From the NCBI RefSeq assembly GCF_003576645.1, contig NC_044924.1:30108524-30172523 (forward strand): a stretch of DNA of 64,000 nt. The letters run 5' to 3'. The notes under the pieces were generated by a model. It saw only the letters and a list, made by a program, of their open reading frames with translations. It was not told the DNA's origin and did not search any database. A program made the position numbers and the translations under genes. Positions 57,451 to 64,000 of the stretch are shown here, in pieces (positions within the stretch are counted from its first letter, which is position 1; every line of letters begins with the position of its first letter). This stretch comes from Ipomoea triloba (Eukaryota; Streptophyta; Magnoliopsida; Solanales; Convolvulaceae).

Positions 57451-59924
57451 AAACTAAACATCTTCTTCCTTGATGACCAAAGTCCTTCGCTTTTTAGGAA
57501 CCACAACATTAGTGAAATCTTCCCGCAGACACCTCTTAACAGAATGTGGTATAGCATTCTGTAAACCATTTTCAGATTCCTGACCTAAAGGAACATCAGC
57601 CAAATCATCTCCACCATTTCCAGGCAATAACTAACCATCATTCACCTCAACTACATCTTCATAATCATCCCCCAAATTGACTACATCATGCCCAACAAAG
57701 AAATCCTAAAAAGAAACAAAGAAAGTGACAATTTGAGCTTCAATATGACTATCTGTGTAGTTTAAGTATAAAAATAAAAAAAATAAAAAAAATAAAAAAA
57801 GAGAAAAGTGGAGTTTTACCTCATCTGTATTCATAACACTGCCCTCATCATCCAGTAAAGGTGAACCAACTCCAACAACACCGTCACCCTCAAGATCACC
57901 ACAAAATTTAGCTATTGCATCACTTCCCCTATCAATAGCAATCACAGTAAAAGGGACTTGCAGACCATAAACCTGCTGCTTCTTCATCTTAATCTTCAAG
58001 AGCATTTTCCTGTTTGTAAGAGCCAGCAACTCAAGAGGAATACCCTCATATTCCTAGCATTTTAAGAACAGTAGATATAAGTCTCAATTGAATAGAAGAA
58101 AAAACAAAATAGAACCACACTTACCACCCCATATTTCTTAAGTAGATTTTCTGCTGACACACCAACCAGCTCTGCCACTTCCCTATCCCACAACAATATT
58201 GGAACATCCATTGACTTGTCCTTGACACGCAACAGAACCTTGTACCTAACAATACCTTCTTTCCAATCTCTACCACACTTCTTACAGTGTAGCAAACCAT
58301 TTATTGGGACTACCTTCTTGTAGCAAGTGTTTTGTCCACAGGAAATGTAATACCATTGCTCTAATGACTCAACCCCAAGGGTCTTACAAGCTATCCAGAA
58401 CTCTCCTAACTGCCATATTGAAATTGAAGGTCAGCACCTAAACTACACAACATGTAGAATAGGATGCAAGGATATGCACAAAATACTCTTACCTCTTCCA
58501 TTGCATAAACACTTTTAATCGTAGAGACAACAAACTCCACACTTGATGATCCTCTTTCCTTCTTCACTGAATACAGCCTAGACTGAGATTGAGTTCTCCT
58601 TATAGGAGTATAGACAGTAGGCAAACTGAAAGGTGTAGGATGTAATTAGAATTGATTGCATAGTAGGATGGTTAACACGCAAAGGATAAAAAAAATTAGA
58701 AATTTCGTTTAGTAATAAACTTACCTCTTCACAAATTAAAGTTAGTAAACTGTGGTCTCTTATGATGAAACCATAACTTTGTCGCATCAAATGAACTGGA
58801 AATTCTGACTTCGTCACCTAAACAAACGAAGACATATTAGAAGCCTAACAATCTTATTTTGTTATTGCAGGCAGCACTCTAAAAAGGATGAGGGTGGGAA
58901 AGATCGACAACGAAACATATATGGGATAGGACAAATAAAACAATTCAGCAGGTAACCAATACTTTATTTATACAGTCCCTTGATATGATTTCTGCTTACA
59001 TAATCAGTAGAAAAAAAAAGATTTAGGAGCATATTACTTACTGTCTAGAAACCTAGGTATGCATAACTGCAACAATAGAACAACTTGCTCAACTGAAGTA
59101 GAATTGAAATAAGGAAGCAGCTCATCCACATGACCATCCCAAACTGTGCAGTGTAGTTGATTCTCACTGCAGAAGAAAAATAAATAAATAAAATAGTACA
59201 TATAACATAAAAGTAAACTGCAAAAATAAAGAAATAGGAATACCTTGCATCCTCTAGGACAAAGTCGATTAGCCTAACCATTCGCCCACCAATATCCCTC
59301 TCTATAGGAGAGTATATTTCTACCTCTGCCAATGATATCTACAATAGCACAAATCATTTAGAATAACAGCAAATTGTAGTTAGTTAGGAAAACTCCGAAA
59401 TTAGAAGCCATACCTATCAACACCTTCTCATCCACATCTTGTTTCATAATAATGGAAGGGAATGACTTTAAGCGGAACATTAGATTAGGAAAATTCAGTC
59501 GCTTGTATTCCTTGACCAATGTGTCTTGTTTAAATCTTATCATCAAAGGGTGCACACAAGTTTTATATTTAAAATAGTTTGTAATACACATGAAATTCTT
59601 TATACCATACACTTTCCCCTCTTTAAACTTGTTTGCATATTGCTCAACCTGCTTCTTACTAATAGTACCATGGATAAAGGTCCCCTACATACATAAAACA
59701 ACAGCATGCAAATAGTTAAAAAACAGCAGTAATGTAAGAACATTCATTACTACATGGGCATAAACATCACTAACCTCTTGATCATGAAATATGCATTCAA
59801 TAGTCTTAATGTCATACGATTTCTCCTTGTCCCGTACCTCATAAGTTCGAACTAATCGAACTCTAATAGCTTTCACTGTGGATTCAGGTCTCAACTGAGA
59901 ACATAGCACAAATTGGCCAGCCAT
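57451..59924 (-). CDS. RPA1-like single-stranded DNA-binding protein, probably degenerate
   Basis: Multi-exon model from ATG 59924. Exon 1 59924-59775 (50 codons, MAGQFVLCSQLRPESTVKAI) and exon 2 from 59684 (GTFIHGTISKKQVEQYANKF) form an OB fold like RPA1 DBD-A. Exons at about 59325-59244 and 59166-59042 (ENQLHCTVWDGHVDELLPYF) form a second. Further exons near 58800, 58620-58490 and 58430-58110 hold the DBD-C-like part with a zinc ribbon, CGQNTC and CKKCGRDW, then ILLWDREVAELVGVSAENLL. A final exon near 57706 ends at TAG 57633-57631, yet similar coding appears to continue through VVVPKKRRTLVIKEED to about 57460. A strong donor after exon 5 follows an in-frame TGA. Role: binding single-stranded DNA, possibly for rolling-circle transposition. 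Confidence 0.7.
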
Positions 59925-60605
59925 GAAAGACAGATAATTGAAGGCAAATGAAGGATTGTGGTTGTATCAGATCCGATCGGGTGATGTGGTAGTGGTAGTT
60001 ACTTATACATATATATATAGGATAGCATTTGCATTGAGAAGTTCAATGTAATCATGGTATAGCTACGACATACCGCAGCTAACCTAAACAAAAACCTTTC
60101 GATTTTCGATAGCTTCATCATTAAAAAGGTCAGGAGTAGTCGACCAATTAGATAAATATTAGATAAATAGAAATTTAGAGTAAAATCGGATATTAAATCT
60201 AAATTTGTTTTCCAACCAATCATCAATCTAAATTCAAAAATAAAACAATCATGAAGCATGCGTAAACCATTTAACAAAAATTGAAACGGCATCCAACACA
60301 AAAATCTTTGGAAACATAAATCTCCACCACAACATTTCAGATGACAATTGGAATAAGGGAACACTAAGCCAAAAATATAGGATTACTTTGTAGATGTTTT
60401 GTGGTTGAAAAAAAATGCAAAACGAAAATCAATTTTGTTGGGCGGGAGAATGGAGCAAATCTGTTGGTCAAATTCCCTCTCTTTATTATAATAAGAGATT
60501 AAATAAAATGTGTAAAGATATAAATGAATTTTTTTTTATCAACTTTTAACATAATGTTGATTAAATTGTTAGTAACTACCTATTACAAGATGTGTATCCA
60601 CTCAT

Positions 60606-60800
60606 TATGATTCTGTTTAGTAAAATAGTTAGCTTATTAGTTAATTTTGACTTACAGTCAAAATTAACTAATAAGTAGTACTAAAAAAAAAGTTAATTTT
60701 GACTTATTTGACCACTATTAGTTGTTTAACTTGTTTAAAAAATCAATATAAGTGTTCTATTAATTAACTTTTTGTAACTCCAAAATCAGCAAATAGTATC
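60606..60800. repeat. Fragment related to the 12862 MITE
   Basis: TGTTTAGTAAAATAGTTAGC and AGTTAATTTTGACTTA/CAGTCAAAATTAACT inverted pieces match the 12862-13092 family. Confidence 0.5.
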
Positions 60801-60817
60801 AACTAGTTATACCCAAT

Positions 60818-60965
60818 GGAGAAACCAATATGGCCAGCACTTTGCCCCTTAATTGGGCCGGCCCGGTGCGAGCGGGGATTAGTCTGAGTATGGTACAGGC
60901 TTAAAAGTGCCTCCTGTTAGAAGGGCCTGCTCAGGACACCTCGTGGACCTTCCAAAAAAAAAAAA
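60818..60965 (+). mobile_element. SINE, second family, with 17-bp target duplication
   Basis: About 148 bp with GGGCCGGCCCGGTGCGAGC, GGGGATTAGTCTGAG and a terminal A-run after GACCTTCC. AACTAGTTAT(A/G)CCCAAT flanks it at 60801-60817 and 60966-60982 with one mismatch. Confidence 0.85.
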
Positions 60966-61077
60966 AACTAGTTATGCCCAATATTTATTTGTTTCTTATT
61001 TAACCCTAATACAATATTTCTCGGTTGGACTCTATTTTTAATTTAGGCATTTGACAATGAGCTAATTAAGCAAAAGA

Positions 61078-61240
61078 TTTTTTTTTTTGAGTACTATTGA
61101 GTCTATTACAATGTAATATCTGTTCATCACTACTTTCTCAACCAAATGAAGCACAAAGAGCCAATATCGTCTCCACTAAGACTCCAACCCACTTCCTTCC
61201 ATGTGGCAACCGAGTGCCACTAGACCACAAGGTCTTTGGC
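61078..61240 (-). mobile_element. SINE, same family as 42907-43071
   Basis: Minus strand GCCAAAGACCTTGTGGTCTA GTGGC (A box), GGGTTGGAGTC (weakened B box), ending TACTCAAAAAAAAAAA. A target duplication is not clear. Confidence 0.85.
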
Positions 61241-63570
61241 TTTTTGTTACTCTCACTAGAGAAAATGAAGAATAAAAGAGGAAAAAATACACAAAATATG
61301 CATGAAAATGTCATTGGTGCCACATTGCCACTTAGATGTCGGAATCTTAATGACCTTTGCCTTTGGAATAAGTTGATTTTGAATTTTGGTAGATAATTTT
61401 GTCTCTAAATATGCACGAAAATGTCACTTTTAAGTGAATTTTTGAATTATGTTTTTCTTTGTTGAATATTTTATATATTATATTTTGACATAAGTTTTTA
61501 AATAAATATTATATTTTTTATTTTATATTTACACTTATATATAATTAAATTTAAAAGTCCAAAATAAACAATTAGACGTAATATATTTTTTTTCATGATC
61601 AACTTTCCTGTAAGGTGACATTTAATAATTGTCGAGAATGTGATATTTCTTTAAATAATGTTAAATTTCAAAAATAATTTTCAAGTTCATATATTCTCAA
61701 AAAATTCTTTCTTATAAAATTTTAATTAATGTAAGATCTTTGAAAATGTTAAATTTAGAAATTTGATAGTTTGAACCATATATCCTTTAAAATTTTGTTG
61801 TTCAATTTAATTACAAGTTAAAATCATATTTTATTTATAAATTTAAATTCAAATCTCATCACATTTGTCTATGAAAAGATGAAAAGAGTGAATTAGGTCC
61901 TCCAACTTTTAACAAAAAAGTAATTTAACTATCAAATATTAAAACGTTACAATTAAGCACCTAAACTTAGTACAATTATTCATAAAAATAATTGTCCATT
62001 TAAACCTTGTTTACATGTAACCAACATGCCTGTTAATTTATGATGATGTGGCATGATTTTTGTTTACATGGTTGTCAAACCGCCATTAACCACTATTGAA
62101 GTTGTCGAATGCGTTCTTCAAATCTGAAGGAAGACCATGGTTGCCTTCTTCGTCTGAGGAAGACAACGGTGAACATGATGGCGAGTTGGTGATGAATTAA
62201 GAAATTAAATAGGAAATCAGTAGCTTTTAATAATTTAATATGTATAATTGATAGGATTACCGGTTAATGGATCTTGACGCATCAAAATAACTAGATAAGA
62301 TATTTAATTGCAACTTTTTAAAGTTCAAGAGTTTAATTAATTTTTATCAAAAACTGAATGGACTGTTCGATCATTTTTCCAAAGATAAAAATTTAGGGGC
62401 TGAAATCAAATTACCCATTTCTTTAGTGGTGGCCGGTGGGCGTGTGAGTAGGGATTTGTGTGTGCTAGTGGTCTAAAAAGACAAGCTAAATGAGAATGTG
62501 AGAAAATTAAATATGTCATTGTCAATATTGTCTTTTATAGAAAGTTGCATAACATTTTACTCATTTTTTGTGTGATATCACAATTCCAATTTCTTATTGG
62601 TTACTCCCTACATCCCTCACATTTTATTTTCTATGTTTTTTTTTTTTTTATAATTGATGTATCCTGACTTTGTATGACTATATTTTGAATCTCATGAACT
62701 TGTTCCCATACTCATAAGGAGGTAAATCGAGTCAATATAATTTCAATACTCAAGTACTCAACACCAAATTATACACTTCATGGTAGGAATTGAACTTCTA
62801 CCCTTCTCGCGGTAAGCAAATCTTTAAGTGCCTTTTGTCCCATTTTATATGTCATACTTACTATTCATTGGTTAAATCAATTCTTTCTTCTTTGCTTATT
62901 TTTATTAGCATTTTCTTATAAATTTTAAATTTTATTTTTTTGTGTTTATTAGTACTTTTAATGTAATTTCTAAATATATAAAATTTACATACTAATTCTA
63001 AACTTAATATTATAAAAAATTAAATTATAAATAATTTCAGTCAAGCCTCGTTATTCGAACAGACACATAAAATGAGACGGAGGAAGTATCTATCATTCAT
63101 TAAACCAATACCTTGAGGGCAATTTATTTTCTACTTAAATTAGGACTTTTCATAACAATTGTCACTTCTCATAATTACAATAATATTTATTATTTCACAC
63201 TTTGTATAAAAAATATATCACTTATTTGATACATTAAATACACATAAAACTACACAATTTGTGTTTTCAATCGAAATAGACAATATTTTTTAGATTTTAG
63301 TTATGGACCACTCTAATTATGTTAGTTGTAAATTATCTAAACAACCTTTAAGTAAATTGCTTCAACTATTCTTTATACACACATCATGAAGAGTGAAGAC
63401 TAAGGGTGTTCTTTCGATTAATTCGATTAATTTTGAACTGAATTAATTATATTAACTAAAATCAGATTAATAAACATTTCATATTGGTGAAATAGTTAAT
63501 CAAATTAACTAAACAAAAAAATTATTTTACATAATATATTTTATAAAATATATAATATTTTATATACAAA
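61241..63570. other. Gene-free AT-rich DNA
   Basis: No exon-like similarity on either strand, including none of the BAR-domain exons expected downstream of the SNX2 exon at the right edge. Confidence 0.55.
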
Positions 63571-63573
63571 ATA

Positions 63574-63574
63574 T

Positions 63575-63629
<55 letters not shown>
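63574..63629. repeat. (TA)n(TG)n compound microsatellite
   Basis: A run of TA followed by about 15 TG repeats. It extends the downstream ORF into a Thr-His/Tyr-Ile tail that is not real protein. Confidence 0.95.
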
Positions 63630-63631
<2 letters not shown>

Positions 63632-63666
63632 TTCTTACTAATTAATTTAATTTGATGAATTTCTAC

Positions 63667-64000
63667 CACACTCTTATCTGGCCTTACAGGGATGAAAAAC
63701 CATCGATACGCTTCTGATAACCAGTCTGACAATGTCATCACGCCTCTGAATCTCCTTCGGATGCTAAATTCGGTTCCACTGAAGTGAGGTAAGTTCGTCC
63801 TCGTAGTAATTAGGTAGGTAACATAAGTACTCCCTCCCGGAACAAGGGATTTCGTGAGCTCCTGCTCCTTCTGCGGATCGGAGACAATGATATGAAGGTA
63901 CTCAGACATTGGCGTTGACGACCATGACGATGGCGATGCGCCGGATTGGTCATGCCCGTTAACTTCCGGCGAAGTATGGTCGGCGTCAAAGGACCGGAAA
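63667..64000 (-). CDS. Sorting nexin 2 (SNX2), first exon with PX domain, partial
   Basis: The minus-strand frame is open from the right edge: SFDADHTSPEVNGHDQSG, then MSEYLHIIVSDPQKEQELTK, GGSTYVTYLITTRTNLPHFS, EFSIRRRFRGVMTLSD and FFIPVRPDKSV. This is the PX domain of plant SNX2a/b, which binds phosphatidylinositol 3-phosphate on endosomes and works with SNX1 in retromer-linked sorting. The RRRF lipid-binding motif is present. The likely donor is AGTGTG|GTAGAA at 63667/63666. The start codon lies beyond the window, and no BAR-domain exon is seen to the left, so the gene may be truncated or have a very long intron. Confidence 0.85.

Larger units (their letters stand above)
55785..60498 (-). 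mobile_element. Element bounded by 161-bp inverted repeats, carrying an RPA1-like gene
   Basis: 55785-55945 and 60338-60498 are near-identical inverted repeats beginning TCTCTTATTATAATAAAGAG, each preceded by A. They contain a CTCCCGCCCAACAAAATTG motif. A TC start after A is what a Helitron 5' end looks like, and RPA-like genes are known from plant Helitrons. A pair of inverted 5' ends with no target duplication is not the normal Helitron plan. No Rep/helicase gene lies inside. It may be two opposed Helitron ends or an unusual TIR element. Confidence 0.6.

Noticed and set aside
59999..60364. 121-codon minus-strand frame upstream of the RPA1-like gene
   Set aside because: Overlaps the inverted repeat and has no recognisable domain; most likely leader or chance frame.
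63574..63666. Thr-His and Tyr-Ile tail on the SNX2 frame
   Set aside because: Translation of the TG/TA microsatellite beyond the likely splice donor.

Overview
This window looks like nuclear DNA from a flowering plant. It has AT-rich intergenic DNA, GT-AG introns, several superfamilies of plant transposons and SINEs, CC-type NLR resistance genes, a receptor-like cytoplasmic kinase, a plant EndoU nuclease and a nuclear insertion of plastid DNA. A eudicot is likely, and an asterid or Solanales species is a guess from general sequence flavour only. Repeats dominate and ordinary genes are sparse.

Layout. 1-3123 is a Ty3/gypsy (Tat-lineage) LTR element on the minus strand; its gag-pol frame is open to the left edge. 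3668-5394 holds a LINE tail and a foldback MULE. 5404-10812 is a complete 5.4-kb Mutator-like element with 190-bp TIRs and a perfect 9-bp target duplication. It carries a damaged MuDR-type transposase (minus) and, convergent to it, a two-exon GRF zinc-finger/membrane protein (plus). 10813-17565 is gene-free DNA with nested MITEs and Helitron-like pieces. 17945-20988 is an NLR pseudogene (minus) whose LRR is interrupted by a chimeric plastid insertion (rpl20 start joined to the interior of petB). 22588-28688 is a CACTA element with no visible transposase. It carries spliced-looking fragments of two host genes, a syntaxin-6-type SNARE and a conserved plant protein resembling Arabidopsis At3g12590, plus a nested MULE MITE. 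28780-34260 holds RNase H remnants, a tandem repeat, a decayed S-acyltransferase and an orphan CACTA end. 35990-38794 is an intact single-exon NLR of 934 aa, the paralog of the pseudogene.

From 39 kb rightwards come MITEs, a possible rhomboid-like fragment, an EndoU gene (43392-46503, 7 exons, 429 aa), SINEs, a PBL19-type kinase gene (51299-53912, minus, 4 exons, 365 aa), an RPA1-like gene enclosed by 161-bp inverted repeats (55785-60498), more SINEs, and at the right edge the first exon of a sorting nexin 2 gene (minus).

How the parts relate. The two NLR copies are one duplication unit of about 3.3-3.6 kb including flanks; one copy stayed open while the other collected at least four lesions. 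The probable working host genes are the intact NLR, EndoU and the kinase, possibly with SNX2. Most remaining coding similarity is transposon-encoded or transposon-captured. All calls come from reading the sequence; no database search was run.
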